Shown piece after piece: positions 17,254-31,609 of a stretch of 64,000 nt of DNA. Source of the stretch: Arthrobacter sp. PM3 (GTDB taxonomy: Bacteria; Actinomycetota; Actinomycetes; Actinomycetales; Micrococcaceae); NCBI RefSeq assembly GCF_003352915.1, contig NZ_CP022314.1:1205295-1269294 (forward strand), given 5' to 3'. Position 1 is the first letter of the stretch. The number at the start of each line of letters is the position of its first letter. Made by a program: the position numbers and the translations under genes. Below the pieces are notes generated by a model that saw only the letters and a program-made list of their open reading frames with translations, did not search any database and was not told the DNA's origin.

Positions 17254-17269
17254 GGACGGTTCGTCCAAT
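17254..17269. promoter_or_regulatory. Putative PucR-regulator site, copy B
   Basis: GGACGGTTCGTCCAAT, containing a perfect GGACG-N3-CGTCC inverted repeat. It is 14/16 identical to the site at 20119-20134 before the aminotransferase. It sits between the divergent aldehyde dehydrogenase and CoA-transferase genes. Confidence 0.5.
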
Positions 17270-17362
17270 GAGGGACCGCCTGCGCGTTGTTAGGCTTCGA
17301 ATCCTTGAACCGGTGCCCCGGGCACGGCGATGTGCCGCGGGCTATCCACGAAGGGACTCCCC

Positions 17363-18556
17363 ATGACTCCGACGCCCGGGTCCGCCGGACCGTTGTCTGG
17401 CCTGCTGGTCGCTGATTTCTCGCGCGTTCTGGCCGGTCCGCTGGCCACCATGACGCTGGCCGATCTGGGCGCCCGGGTGATCAAGGTGGAACGCCCCGGC
17501 ACGGGGGACGACACCCGCAGCTGGGGGCCGCCTTATTCCCCCACCGGCGCCACCTACTTTGAGAGTGCGAACCGCAACAAGGAGTCGGTCTGCCTGGACC
17601 TCGCCGACCCCGGGGATCTGCAGCTGGCCAGGGAGCTGGCCCTGCGTGCCGATGTCCTCGTGGAAAACTTCAAGCCCGGCGGCATGGCCAAACTGGGCCT
17701 GGGCTATGCGGAACTGTCCGCTGCCAACCCCGGCCTGATCTACGCCTCGATCACCGGTTTTGGCTCTGCCGGCGGGGCCAACCTGATGGGCTATGACTTC
17801 ATCGTCCAGGCCCTGGGCGGCCTGATGAGCATCACCGGCGAGAAGGACGGCAAACCCACCAAGGCCGGCGTCGCGCTCGTCGACGTGCTGACGGCCAAGG
17901 ACACCACCATTGGCGTCCTTGCCGCGCTGGCCGCCCGTACCGGCTCGGGGCGCGGGGCCCACCTGGAACTCAACCTGCTCTCCAGCCTGCAAGGGGCCCT
18001 GGCCAACCAGGGCCAGGCCTACCTGGGCGCGGGCAAGGTCCCGCACCGCATGGGCAGCGCCCACCCCTCGATCGTGCCGTACCAACTGCTCCAGTGCGCT
18101 GACGCGCCGCTGGCGGTGGCCTGCGGCAACGACGGACAATTCGCCAAGATGGCCCAGGTGCTGGGCGTGCCCGGGCTGGCCGGCGACCCGCGCTTTGCCA
18201 CCAACAACGCCCGCGTCGAGCACAGGACGGAACTGATTTCCCTGCTCGAGGAGGCCCTGTCCGCGTCCTCGGCATTGATCTGGCAGGACAAGCTGATCGG
18301 TGCCGGCGTCCCGGCCGGCCAGGTGGCCGGCATCGACGAGGGGATTGAGTACGCCGAGTCGCTGGGGCTCGAACCGACCATCGAGGTCCGCAACGCTGCG
18401 GGCCAGCCGGCCGGGCGGCAGATCCGCCATCCCATCAGCTGGACGCCGGCGTTCGCGGCGCCGGCGGCGGCTCCACCGTCGCTGGGCGAACACAGCGACC
18501 CCATTCGGGCGTGGCTGGCAGACGCTACACCCAGCGCAGGGCCAGCCAGAGGCTAG
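17363..18556 (+). CDS. gcdG: CaiB/BaiF family CoA-transferase, probable succinyl-CoA:glutarate CoA-transferase
   Basis: 397 residues from the ATG preceded by AAGGGA. Class III CoA-transferase motifs: LLVADFSRVLAGPLATMTLADLGARVIKVE, NRNKESVCLDL, ADVLVENFKPGGMAKLGLGY, and the catalytic Asp region ALVDVLTAKD. In Pseudomonas gcdG neighbours gcdH and makes glutaryl-CoA from glutarate; the same pairing exists here with gcdH at 21588. The substrate is inferred from that context, since the family also acts on carnitine, formate and others. Its 3' end overlaps the end of pucR by 32 bases (convergent). Confidence 0.8.
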   Translation: MTPTPGSAGPLSGLLVADFSRVLAGPLATMTLADLGARVIKVERPGTGDDTRSWGPPYSPTGATYFESANRNKESVCLDLADPGDLQLARELALRADVLVENFKPGGMAKLGLGYAELSAANPGLIYASITGFGSAGGANLMGYDFIVQALGGLMSITGEKDGKPTKAGVALVDVLTAKDTTIGVLAALAARTGSGRGAHLELNLLSSLQGALANQGQAYLGAGKVPHRMGSAHPSIVPYQLLQCADAPLAVACGNDGQFAKMAQVLGVPGLAGDPRFATNNARVEHRTELISLLEEALSASSALIWQDKLIGAGVPAGQVAGIDEGIEYAESLGLEPTIEVRNAAGQPAGRQIRHPISWTPAFAAPAAAPPSLGEHSDPIRAWLADATPSAGPARG

Positions 18557-20054
18557 CCGCGACGTCGGGATCGTCCGGATCCGCCTGCAGCAGTTCCGTC
18601 GCGATGCCCATCCGGTGGCGCAGGGAGTTCCGGTGGATCCCCAGCTCGCGGGCGGCACCCTCCCATTGGCCCCGGTGCCGGAGATAGGCGCGGACGGTAC
18701 CGACCAGATCGGCCCGCCGGTACCCCTGCAGCGCAGCCACCCAGCCCTGGGCCCGCGGGTCCAGCGCTCCTTCCGGAGCGGAGACAACCTGCCCGGCCGG
18801 CAGTGCGCGGGCCATGGCGGCCAGCTGCCCGGCCTCATCGTGCACGCGTTCCAGCGGCATCGGCCGGCTCAGCACCGCCGTGAGCATAGGGTTGCCTGCC
18901 TCGCCGCCGTCGTACGGGCCCGGCGGCGCGTTGCCGTCGCCGCTGACAGGTGTGCCGGCGTCGCGGTACTCCGCATCCAGCAGGTAGTAGCTCAGGCCGC
19001 CGGCCGCATGGCGCAGCCGGCAGGAACGCAGGGCGCCGCCGGCCTCCGGCCAGCCGGTCCCGGCCCGCAGCAGTGACTCCAGGCCGTCGTCTGTTCCCGC
19101 GGAAGCCGCCGTGTCCTCGGGGCCGCCGTGTACCACCAGGAGCCGCACGGCGCCGGTCGGCACCACGAGGCCCAGATCGGGGGCCAGTGCCCGGCCGGCG
19201 TCCACATGGCCGGTGAGGAGGAGCTTCGTCACGGCCGAGCCAAGCGCGGCGGCGGTGGCGTCACTCTCCTGCTGCTGGGCGGCCTTGAGCGAGAGCAGGA
19301 CGCACACGGTCATGATTACCTGGCGGTCAGCCCGCGTCAGTTTGCGGCCGGCGCCGATGGCCAGGAACCCGACCGTCCGCCGCCCCACCAGGACGGGGTA
19401 CTCCACGACGTCGGTGCCGTGAATCTGAAAGGTCGACGCCGAGTGCGTCACCGCCATGTCGAGCCGCGATGTCTCCCGGCGCAGCTGCCCCACGATCGCG
19501 TGGTTCTCTTCCGGCCACAGCGTTTCGGCCCCGCCGTCGGCCGGAAGGTACGCCACCCAGCCGCCCAGCGCCCGGGCCAGGGCTTTGACCACGGAAGGCA
19601 GCGCATCGGGCATGGTCGCCGCACGGGCCAGCGCTGTTTGCGTGCCCAGGCTGGCGGCCAGGTCCGCCTGGCCTTCCCGGCCGACGAGGTCCCAGTAGGC
19701 GCGGGAGACATTCATGAACGGCGTGCCGTCGGGCACCACCAGCAGCTCGAGCCCCGCCTCGGCGCACGCGGCACTCAACGCCGGCGGCACCTCGTCGACG
19801 CCGGCCCCCAGGCCAAGGCCGAGGGCAGCGATGTCGCGCTCCACCAGGCGCCGGACGTAGGCCTGCACCTTGGCGGCCCCGCCGGAGACGGGAATGCCCG
19901 TGGTGAGGAGGAGTTCACCGCCCTCCAGATACGGTGTGGGATCGTCGAGCTCGGAGATGTGCACGCCCGAGATCTGCCGCACGGCCACCGTACCGCCCGC
20001 GGCCGGGCGGAGATCGTTGCCGAGTCGGCTGTGCAGTTGGGCCAGGCTGATCAC
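18525..20054 (-). CDS. PucR-family transcriptional regulator of the diamine/glutarate cluster
   Basis: 509 residues from a GTG preceded by AAAGGA. The N-terminal purine-catabolism-type sensor region (about 1-125, ISGVHISELDDPTPYLEGGELLLTTG-like) is followed by a central CdaR/GGDEF-like region. A C-terminal helix-turn-helix of the PucR type has GAARELGIHRNSLRHRMG near 480. These are usually activators responding to nitrogen compounds such as GABA, purines or polyamines. Divergent from the aminotransferase gene; two similar 16-base sites in the cluster are its candidate operators. Confidence 0.87.
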   Translation of the reverse strand: MISLAQLHSRLGNDLRPAAGGTVAVRQISGVHISELDDPTPYLEGGELLLTTGIPVSGGAAKVQAYVRRLVERDIAALGLGLGAGVDEVPPALSAACAEAGLELLVVPDGTPFMNVSRAYWDLVGREGQADLAASLGTQTALARAATMPDALPSVVKALARALGGWVAYLPADGGAETLWPEENHAIVGQLRRETSRLDMAVTHSASTFQIHGTDVVEYPVLVGRRTVGFLAIGAGRKLTRADRQVIMTVCVLLSLKAAQQQESDATAAALGSAVTKLLLTGHVDAGRALAPDLGLVVPTGAVRLLVVHGGPEDTAASAGTDDGLESLLRAGTGWPEAGGALRSCRLRHAAGGLSYYLLDAEYRDAGTPVSGDGNAPPGPYDGGEAGNPMLTAVLSRPMPLERVHDEAGQLAAMARALPAGQVVSAPEGALDPRAQGWVAALQGYRRADLVGTVRAYLRHRGQWEGAARELGIHRNSLRHRMGIATELLQADPDDPDVAASLWLALRWV

Positions 20055-20118
20055 GAGATGGTCCTTTCCGACCAGACACGGACTCTTTGGACAGTCTAAC
20101 CAATTAGCGCTCTGTTGT

Positions 20119-20134
20119 GGACGGATCATCCAAT
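20119..20134. promoter_or_regulatory. Putative PucR-regulator site, copy A
   Basis: GGACGGATCATCCAAT lies 22 bases upstream of the gabT -10 element, a position suited to an activator. It shares 14 of 16 bases with the site at 17254-17269. Confidence 0.5.
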
Positions 20135-20155
20135 GTCAGCCGGGACCGCGGACAT

Positions 20156-20161
20156 TACCTT
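20156..20161 (+). promoter_or_regulatory. -10 element of the aminotransferase gene, leaderless arrangement
   Basis: TACCTT, six bases, then ATG. No Shine-Dalgarno sequence precedes the start. Confidence 0.45.
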
Positions 20162-20167
20162 GTCTAC

Positions 20168-21556
20168 ATGACCAGTTCCGCCCAGAGCCTCCCCCAGACC
20201 CGCCACCTCGCCACCGCCATTCCCGGCCCCGTCTCCGCAGCGCTGCACCGCGAGCGGGAAGCGCAGGTCAGCTCGGGTTTCGGTGTGGCCCTGCCCGTCT
20301 TCATCAACCGCGCGTCCGGCGGCATCCTGGAGGACGTTGACGGCAACCGCATCATCGACTTCGCGTCCGGCATCGCCGTGACCAGCGTGGGCGCCGCCAA
20401 CGCCCGGGTCCAGGCGCATGTGGCCGCCCAGATGGACCGCTTCACGCATACCTGCTTCATGGTGACCGAATACGATTCCTTCACGCAGGTGGCCGGGTGG
20501 CTGAATGCGCACACTCCCGGAGACTTCCCGAAGCGCACCGCGCTCTTCTCCACCGGAGCGGAGGCCGTGGAAAATGCCGTCAAGATTGCCCGCGCCGCCA
20601 CGGGCAGGGAACGGGTGCTGGTGTTCGACGACGCCTACCACGGCCGCTCCCTGCTCACGATGGCCATGACCGCCAAGGTGAACCCGTACAAGAAGAACTT
20701 CGGCCCGTTCCCGGGCGAGGTCTTCCGCGCCCCCACGGCCACCCGGCTGTGGGCCGGCGGCCGCGAGGAATCCACCGCTGCCACCGCGCTGGCCGGCGTC
20801 GAGGCGCTGCTGCTCGAGAACGACCCCAGGTCCTTCGCCGCGATGGTGATCGAGCCCATCCAGGGTGAAGGCGGTTTCCTGGTCCCCGCCCCGGGTTTCC
20901 TGGCCGGGCTGCGGGAACTGGCCACCAGACACGGCATCGTTCTGGTGATGGACGAGATCCAGACCGGCATGGGACGCACCGGCACGCTCTTTGCCAGCGA
21001 GCACGAGGGTGTCGCCGGCGACCTCACCCTGACCGCGAAGGCCCTGGCGGGCGGCCTGCCGCTGAGCGCCGTCACGGGCCGGGCCGAGCTCATGAACGCC
21101 CCGCACGCCGGCGGCCTGGGCGGCACCTACGCCGGCAACCCGGTGGCCTGCGCCGCCGCCCTGGGGGTCTTCGACGCCTTCGAAGACGGCACCCTGCTGG
21201 CGAACGCCCTGGCCATCGAGGCTACCGCCCGCGAAGTGCTGCAGCCCCTCGTGGACAGCACGGCCATTGTCGCGGAGTTCCGCGGCCGCGGTGCCATGCT
21301 CGCCGTCGAATTCGCGGACAAAGACACGCTGGAACCGCGCGCCGATCTTGCGGCCCGGGTCGCGGCCGCCTGCCACCGGCAGGGTGTCCTGGTCCTGGTC
21401 TGCGGCACCCACGGCAACGTGATCCGGCTGCTGCCTCCCCTGGTTATCGGGCCGGAACTGATCCGCGACGGCCTGGACGTGCTCCGCACTGCCATTCTGA
21501 ACGCCAATGATGCCCAGGCAAACACCGCCGGTGCCACTGCGCTGTCCGCCGTCTAA
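20168..21556 (+). CDS. gabT: Omega-aminotransferase (4-aminobutyrate/5-aminovalerate--2-oxoglutarate)
   Basis: 462 residues. PLP class III signatures are STGAEAVENAVKIAR near 130, DDAYHGRSLLTMAMT near 155, IEPIQGEGGF near 235, VMDEIQTGMGRTG near 262 and the Schiff-base lysine in LTAKALAGGLPLSAV near 298. It moves the amino group of GABA or 5-aminovalerate to 2-oxoglutarate, giving succinate or glutarate semialdehyde. The ATG at 20168 is preferred because the alignable protein begins shortly after it. It is followed within 31 bases by gcdH, which argues for the C5 substrate (DavT role). Confidence 0.9.
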   Translation: MTSSAQSLPQTRHLATAIPGPVSAALHREREAQVSSGFGVALPVFINRASGGILEDVDGNRIIDFASGIAVTSVGAANARVQAHVAAQMDRFTHTCFMVTEYDSFTQVAGWLNAHTPGDFPKRTALFSTGAEAVENAVKIARAATGRERVLVFDDAYHGRSLLTMAMTAKVNPYKKNFGPFPGEVFRAPTATRLWAGGREESTAATALAGVEALLLENDPRSFAAMVIEPIQGEGGFLVPAPGFLAGLRELATRHGIVLVMDEIQTGMGRTGTLFASEHEGVAGDLTLTAKALAGGLPLSAVTGRAELMNAPHAGGLGGTYAGNPVACAAALGVFDAFEDGTLLANALAIEATAREVLQPLVDSTAIVAEFRGRGAMLAVEFADKDTLEPRADLAARVAAACHRQGVLVLVCGTHGNVIRLLPPLVIGPELIRDGLDVLRTAILNANDAQANTAGATALSAV

Positions 21557-21587
21557 GACCCACCCCCTCAAACTCCTGGAGAACACC

Positions 21588-22766
21588 ATGAATGAATCCT
21601 CTGACCTGCTGAACCCCTCTGACCTGCTGAACATCGACTCGCTCTTCAGCGCGGAAGAGCTGGCCATGCGGGACAAGGTGCGGTCCTTCGTGGACAGCAC
21701 CATCCGGCCCAACATCGCCGCCTGGTACGAGCAGGCCGTCTTCCCGGTGGAGATCATCAAGGACATGGCCGGGCTGGGCCTGCTCGGCATGCATTTGAAG
21801 GGGTACGGCTGCCCCGGCCGGTCCGCCGTGGAATACGGCATTGCCGCCATGGAACTGGAGGCGGGCGATTCCGGCCTGCGCACCTTCGTCAGCGTGCAGG
21901 GCTCGCTCGCGATGAGCGCCATCTACAAGCACGGCTCCGAGGAGCAGAAGAACCAGTGGCTGCCCCGGATGGCCGCCGGCGAGGTCGTCGGCTGTTTCGG
22001 CCTGACCGAGCCCACGGCCGGCTCCGATCCGGGCAGCATGAAGACCTTCGCCCGCCGCGACGGTGACGGCTGGGTCATCAACGGCTCCAAGCGCTGGATC
22101 GGCCTGGCCTCGATCGCCGGGATCGCCATCATCTGGGCCATGACGGACGACGGCGTGCGCGGCTTTATCGTGCCCACCGACACCCCCGGGTTCCAGGCCA
22201 CCCCGATTGAGCCCAAGCTCTCCATGCGGGCGTCCATCCAGTGCGACATCGAACTGACCGAGGTCCGCCTCCCGGCCTCCGCGATGCTGCCGAATGCCAA
22301 GGGGCTCCGCGGCCCGTTCGAGTGCCTCAACGAGGCCCGCTACGGCATCATTTGGGGCGCCATGGGGGCCGCACGGGACAGCTACGAGGCCGCCCTCAGC
22401 TACTCGCAGGAGCGGCTGCAGTTCGACAAGCCGCTGGCCGGGTACCAGCTGACCCAGGAGAAACTGGTCAACATGGCCCTGGAAATCAACAAGGGCATGT
22501 TGTTGGCATTGCAGATCGGCCGGCTCAAGGAAGCAGGCCAGCTCAAGCCGCACCAGATCTCCGTGGGCAAGCTCAACAACTGCCGCGAGGCCATCCGGAT
22601 CTGCCGCGATGCCCGCGCCATGCTGGGCGGCAACGGCATCACCCTCGACTACTCGCCGCTGCGGCACGCCAACAACCTCGAATCGGTGCGCACCTATGAG
22701 GGCACCGACGAGGTCCACACGCTGATCCTCGGCAACCACATCACGGGCATCCCGGCCTTCCGCTAA
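21588..22766 (+). CDS. gcdH: Glutaryl-CoA dehydrogenase
   Basis: 392 residues. It matches the recalled human GCDH segment by segment: KGYGCPG, CFGLTEPTAGSDPGSM, NEARYGIIWGAMGA, RDARAMLGGNGI, and the C-terminal stretch with NLESVRTYEGTDEVH followed by LILGNHITGI. The catalytic Glu lies in TYEGT. It oxidatively decarboxylates glutaryl-CoA to crotonyl-CoA, using FAD and electron-transfer flavoprotein. Start at 21588 with GGAGAA upstream. The first 16 residues contain a six-residue tandem duplication (SDLLNP/SDLLNI). Confidence 0.94.
   Translation: MNESSDLLNPSDLLNIDSLFSAEELAMRDKVRSFVDSTIRPNIAAWYEQAVFPVEIIKDMAGLGLLGMHLKGYGCPGRSAVEYGIAAMELEAGDSGLRTFVSVQGSLAMSAIYKHGSEEQKNQWLPRMAAGEVVGCFGLTEPTAGSDPGSMKTFARRDGDGWVINGSKRWIGLASIAGIAIIWAMTDDGVRGFIVPTDTPGFQATPIEPKLSMRASIQCDIELTEVRLPASAMLPNAKGLRGPFECLNEARYGIIWGAMGAARDSYEAALSYSQERLQFDKPLAGYQLTQEKLVNMALEINKGMLLALQIGRLKEAGQLKPHQISVGKLNNCREAIRICRDARAMLGGNGITLDYSPLRHANNLESVRTYEGTDEVHTLILGNHITGIPAFR
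21598..21633 (+). repeat. 18-base in-frame tandem duplication in gcdH
   Basis: Units at 21598-21615 and 21616-21633 differ only in the last base. They encode S-D-L-L-N-P and S-D-L-L-N-I just after the start of GcdH. The near identity suggests a recent slippage event that lengthened the N-terminus without harming the frame. Confidence 0.9.
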
Positions 22767-22839
22767 GCCGCCGCCAGAACGCCCCGGCCGGGCATCCAGC
22801 CAAGACCCTGCCAAAACCCCCAGTAAAGGAACACGCGCA

Positions 22840-24324
22840 ATGACCACTGCAGTCGAACTCCAGCATTACATCTCGGGCGCCTGGTTCCAGGGCGGGGGAG
22901 GCATCATCACCTCCGTCAATCCCGCCCGCCCGGCCGAAACCGTGGCGCACGGCCTGCAGGCCGGCCCGGCCGACGTCGACCGCGCCATGGCCAGCGCCGT
23001 AGCGGCGAAGCATGGCTGGGCCCGGACGCCGGCCCATGAACGCGGTGCGGTGCTGCTGCGCACGGCGGCGATCCTGGAGGCGAACGCGCAGGGCTGGGGG
23101 CTGGAACTGGCCCGCGAGGAGGGAAAAACGCTGGCCGAGGGCCAGGGTGAAGTGCTGCGCGCCGCCCAGATCTTCCGGTATTACGGCAACGACGGCGACC
23201 GCGAGGCCGGGACGGTCTACTCCTCCCCGCGGCGGGGCGAGAAGATTTTCGTCACCCGCAAGCCGCTCGGAGTCGTGGGGGTGGTGACGCCGTTCAACTT
23301 CCCCATCGCCATCCCGGCCTGGAAAATCGCGCCGGCCCTGACGTACGGCAACACCGTGGTGTGGAAGCCGGCCAGCACGGTGCCGTTGCTGGCCATGCGG
23401 CTGACCCAGGCGCTGGAACAGGCCGGCCTGCCCGCCGGCGTCCTGAATCTGGTGATCGGCCCCGGGTCCATCGGGACCGCCCTGGTGGAGCACCCGGCGC
23501 TGGACGGACTGTCATTCACCGGCTCCACCGGTGTGGGGCGCGCGCTGGCCGCCGCGGCGGCGGGCCGGGGCGTACCGATCCAGGCGGAAATGGGCGGGAA
23601 GAACGCGGCCATCGTCCTGGCCGACGCGGACCTCGAACTTGCCGCGGAGCAGGTCATGCTTGGCGCCTTCCGCTCCACCGGGCAGAAGTGCACGGCGACG
23701 TCGCGGCTGATCGTGGCGGACGCCGTCGCCGATGAATTCCTCGCCGGGCTGTCCGCCAGGGCCCAGTCCCTGCTGGTGGGCGATCCCGCGGATCCGTCCA
23801 CCCAGATGGGCCCCGTGGTCAGCGGCGACGCCCGGGCATCCATCCAGCGCGGCATCGCCGCGGCGCTGGACCAGGGCGCCGGGCTTCTGGCGGGCGGCAT
23901 GCCCTATGCCGACGCGGCGCGGGCCGACGGCCACTTCGTCGCCCCCACCATCCTGGAACTGACGGATGCAGGCCACGCGGATGTCTGGCGCGATGAGCTC
24001 TTCGGTCCCGTGCTCAGCGTCCGCCGGGCAGCCACAACGCAGGACGCCTTTGACCTGGCGAACGACAGCGACTTCGGGCTCTCCGCGGCGCTCTTCACCC
24101 AGGATGTCACTCTGGCGCTGGAGGGAATGGACGAACTCGACGTCGGAATCCTGCACGTGAACTCCGAATCGGCCGGCGCGGACCCGCACGTCCCGTTCGG
24201 CGGGGCCAAGAAGAGCGGCTACGGACCCAAGGAACAGGGGCAGAGCGCCCGGGAGTTCTACACGCACACCACCACGGTCTACTTCCGCGGCGGCCGTGCC
24301 CTTGCCGGCGCGCAGCCCGCGTAG
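22840..24324 (+). CDS. Aldehyde dehydrogenase, probable glutarate/succinate semialdehyde dehydrogenase
   Basis: 494 residues. NAD(P) site VVTPFNFPIAIPAWKIAPAL near 152, catalytic Glu in QAEMGGKNAA near 255 and Cys in STGQKCTATSRL near 290. The GQKCTATSR motif is also typical of 2-oxoglutarate-semialdehyde dehydrogenases, so sequence alone leaves two or three choices. Its place between gcdH and a 3-hydroxyacyl-CoA dehydrogenase, after the omega-aminotransferase, favours oxidation of glutarate semialdehyde to glutarate (DavD role). It is in the same plus-strand run, 73 bases after gcdH, with AGTAAAGGA before the start. Confidence 0.82.
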   Translation: MTTAVELQHYISGAWFQGGGGIITSVNPARPAETVAHGLQAGPADVDRAMASAVAAKHGWARTPAHERGAVLLRTAAILEANAQGWGLELAREEGKTLAEGQGEVLRAAQIFRYYGNDGDREAGTVYSSPRRGEKIFVTRKPLGVVGVVTPFNFPIAIPAWKIAPALTYGNTVVWKPASTVPLLAMRLTQALEQAGLPAGVLNLVIGPGSIGTALVEHPALDGLSFTGSTGVGRALAAAAAGRGVPIQAEMGGKNAAIVLADADLELAAEQVMLGAFRSTGQKCTATSRLIVADAVADEFLAGLSARAQSLLVGDPADPSTQMGPVVSGDARASIQRGIAAALDQGAGLLAGGMPYADAARADGHFVAPTILELTDAGHADVWRDELFGPVLSVRRAATTQDAFDLANDSDFGLSAALFTQDVTLALEGMDELDVGILHVNSESAGADPHVPFGGAKKSGYGPKEQGQSAREFYTHTTTVYFRGGRALAGAQPA

Positions 24325-24354
24325 CCTTACCGTCCCTACGGAACCGGAGTAACC

Positions 24355-25221
24355 ATGCAACCCCGCACCCCCGTCACCCGTGTCCTTGTCATCGGCGCCG
24401 GCGCCATGGGGTCCCAGATTGCGCTGACCGCCGCCCTGGCCGGGTACCCCACCACCGTCCAGGACGTGTCCGAATGCCAGCTGGATGACGCCGCCGCCCA
24501 GCTGCGTGACCGCACGGACAAAATGGTGGCGTCGGGCAAGCTGGCTGCGGAGCAGGCCGGGCAGGCCCATGCGCTGTTGGACTTCAGCACCGACCTGGAC
24601 GCGGTGGCACCCGCTGCCGACTTCGTCATCGAGGCCGCCACCGAACGGCTGGACATCAAGGAGGCCATCTTTGCCCGGCTCGGCCGGCTTGCCCCGCCGC
24701 ACGCCATCCTGGCCACCAATTCCTCCACCATCGGTTCCTCCGCCGTGGCCGGGGCCAGCGGCCGGCCCGGGCAGGTGTGCAATCTGCACTTCTTCAATCC
24801 CGTCCTCGTCATGGAATGCGTGGAAGTGGTCCGGCACGCCGGAACGTCGCAGGAAACCGTGGACACCGCCCTCGCCTTCGCGCGCAGCCTGGGGAAGGCG
24901 CCGGTGCTGATCAACCGGGAGGTTCCGGGCTTCGTCGCCAACCGGCTGATGGGCGCCGTGCAGAAGGAGGCACTCGCGCTGCTGGCCGGCGGCGTGGCCA
25001 GCATGGAAGACATCGACGCCACGGCAAAAACGGCGCTGCGCCATCCGATGGGGCCCTTTGAGCTGATGGACCTCGTGGGCCTGGATGTTGTGGACTACAT
25101 CGCCCAGGCCACGCATGCGGCAACGGGCGATCCGGCAGACGCCCCGGACGCGTCCGTTGCCGCCCTCGTCAGGGCGGGGAAACTGGGCCGCAAGTCCGGC
25201 GCCGGGTGGTACAGCTACTGA
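24355..25221 (+). CDS. 3-hydroxyacyl-CoA (3-hydroxybutyryl-CoA) dehydrogenase
   Basis: 288 residues, the usual single-domain length of 3-hydroxybutyryl-CoA dehydrogenases. NAD motif VIGAGAMGSQIA at 11-22, catalytic histidine in NLHFFNPVLVMECVEV near 142, and NREVPGFVANRL near 183. It oxidises 3-hydroxybutyryl-CoA to acetoacetyl-CoA, two steps after GcdH. The enoyl-CoA hydratase needed between them and a thiolase are not in the window. It is the last gene of the plus-strand catabolic operon and converges on jetC with a 24-base gap. Confidence 0.9.
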   Translation: MQPRTPVTRVLVIGAGAMGSQIALTAALAGYPTTVQDVSECQLDDAAAQLRDRTDKMVASGKLAAEQAGQAHALLDFSTDLDAVAPAADFVIEAATERLDIKEAIFARLGRLAPPHAILATNSSTIGSSAVAGASGRPGQVCNLHFFNPVLVMECVEVVRHAGTSQETVDTALAFARSLGKAPVLINREVPGFVANRLMGAVQKEALALLAGGVASMEDIDATAKTALRHPMGPFELMDLVGLDVVDYIAQATHAATGDPADAPDASVAALVRAGKLGRKSGAGWYSY

Positions 25222-25245
25222 CGACGCCGTTACGAGGAGGGGCCG

Positions 25246-30979
<5,734 letters not shown>

Positions 30980-31247
30980 GCACTCTCCTTCGGCTGCCAG
31001 TGGCTGGTTGGGGTTGGTATGGGCTGGTCTTGCACGGCAGGCCTTGCACCGGGGTGCTCCGGGAAAACTGCCAGCTACAAGGTTAACGCAGGCCTCAGGC
31101 CGCGACCGCGCCGTGACCTACGCCCGGGTAGCATTTCGATCCCGTATCAAGAGCCGGGGAACCGGCGGGGGACCCTAGTTGTCCATGGCTGCGGCCCCCT
31201 ACGCTCGGGCTACTGGTTCAAACCGAAGCGACGGTGCAGGGGGAAGA

Positions 31248-31547
31248 ATGCAGTTCGACCTAAGCGCAGTGGAAACGGGCACGATGGTGGTCATTGGCAC
31301 CCTCGTGTTCGGCCTGGTGATCGGCCTTTTCATGATGGTGTCCGCGTTCGTGGCCATGGCGCTGGTCGGCCTGGGCCGGCTCACCTGGGTCCTCGCGGCC
31401 GGTGCCGTGACGGGCCTTGTCCACGGCATCAACCATGGCTGGGACCGGCTGGTCCGCCACGCGAAGGCCGTTGAACTGTCCGGCGATCCGGGGCAGGCCG
31501 CCCCTAGCACCGGCACTTACCCGCGGGTAGTATTGCGGGACAGCTGA
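31248..31547 (+). CDS. Small membrane protein of unknown function
   Basis: 99 residues from the ATG with AGGGGG four bases upstream (an in-frame extension to 31179 has no support). Two predicted transmembrane segments are at about 12-40 and 46-66, followed by a soluble tail with VHGINHGWDRLVRHAKAVEL. It does not match a family I can name. It lies between jetA (divergent) and an acyl-CoA dehydrogenase gene. Confidence 0.65.
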   Translation: MQFDLSAVETGTMVVIGTLVFGLVIGLFMMVSAFVAMALVGLGRLTWVLAAGAVTGLVHGINHGWDRLVRHAKAVELSGDPGQAAPSTGTYPRVVLRDS

Positions 31548-31609
31548 AGGGTCCACCACCCGCGGCGGATCCAGGCTCAAGCCGGCCATCCGGTTAGAGG
31601 AGATGCCCA

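Noticed and set aside
20126..21922. 598-codon antisense open frame opposite gabT and gcdH
   Set aside because: Gly/Gln/Arg-rich shadow of high-GC genes; the plus-strand genes have clear enzyme motifs.
21444..22847. 467-codon antisense open frame opposite gcdH
   Set aside because: Same reason; no recognisable domain and no ribosome-binding site.
12660..25221. Plain putrescine-to-succinate (GABA) pathway as the only role
   Set aside because: It would not explain glutaryl-CoA dehydrogenase, the CaiB-type transferase and 3-hydroxyacyl-CoA dehydrogenase in the same cluster. Retained only as a parallel use.
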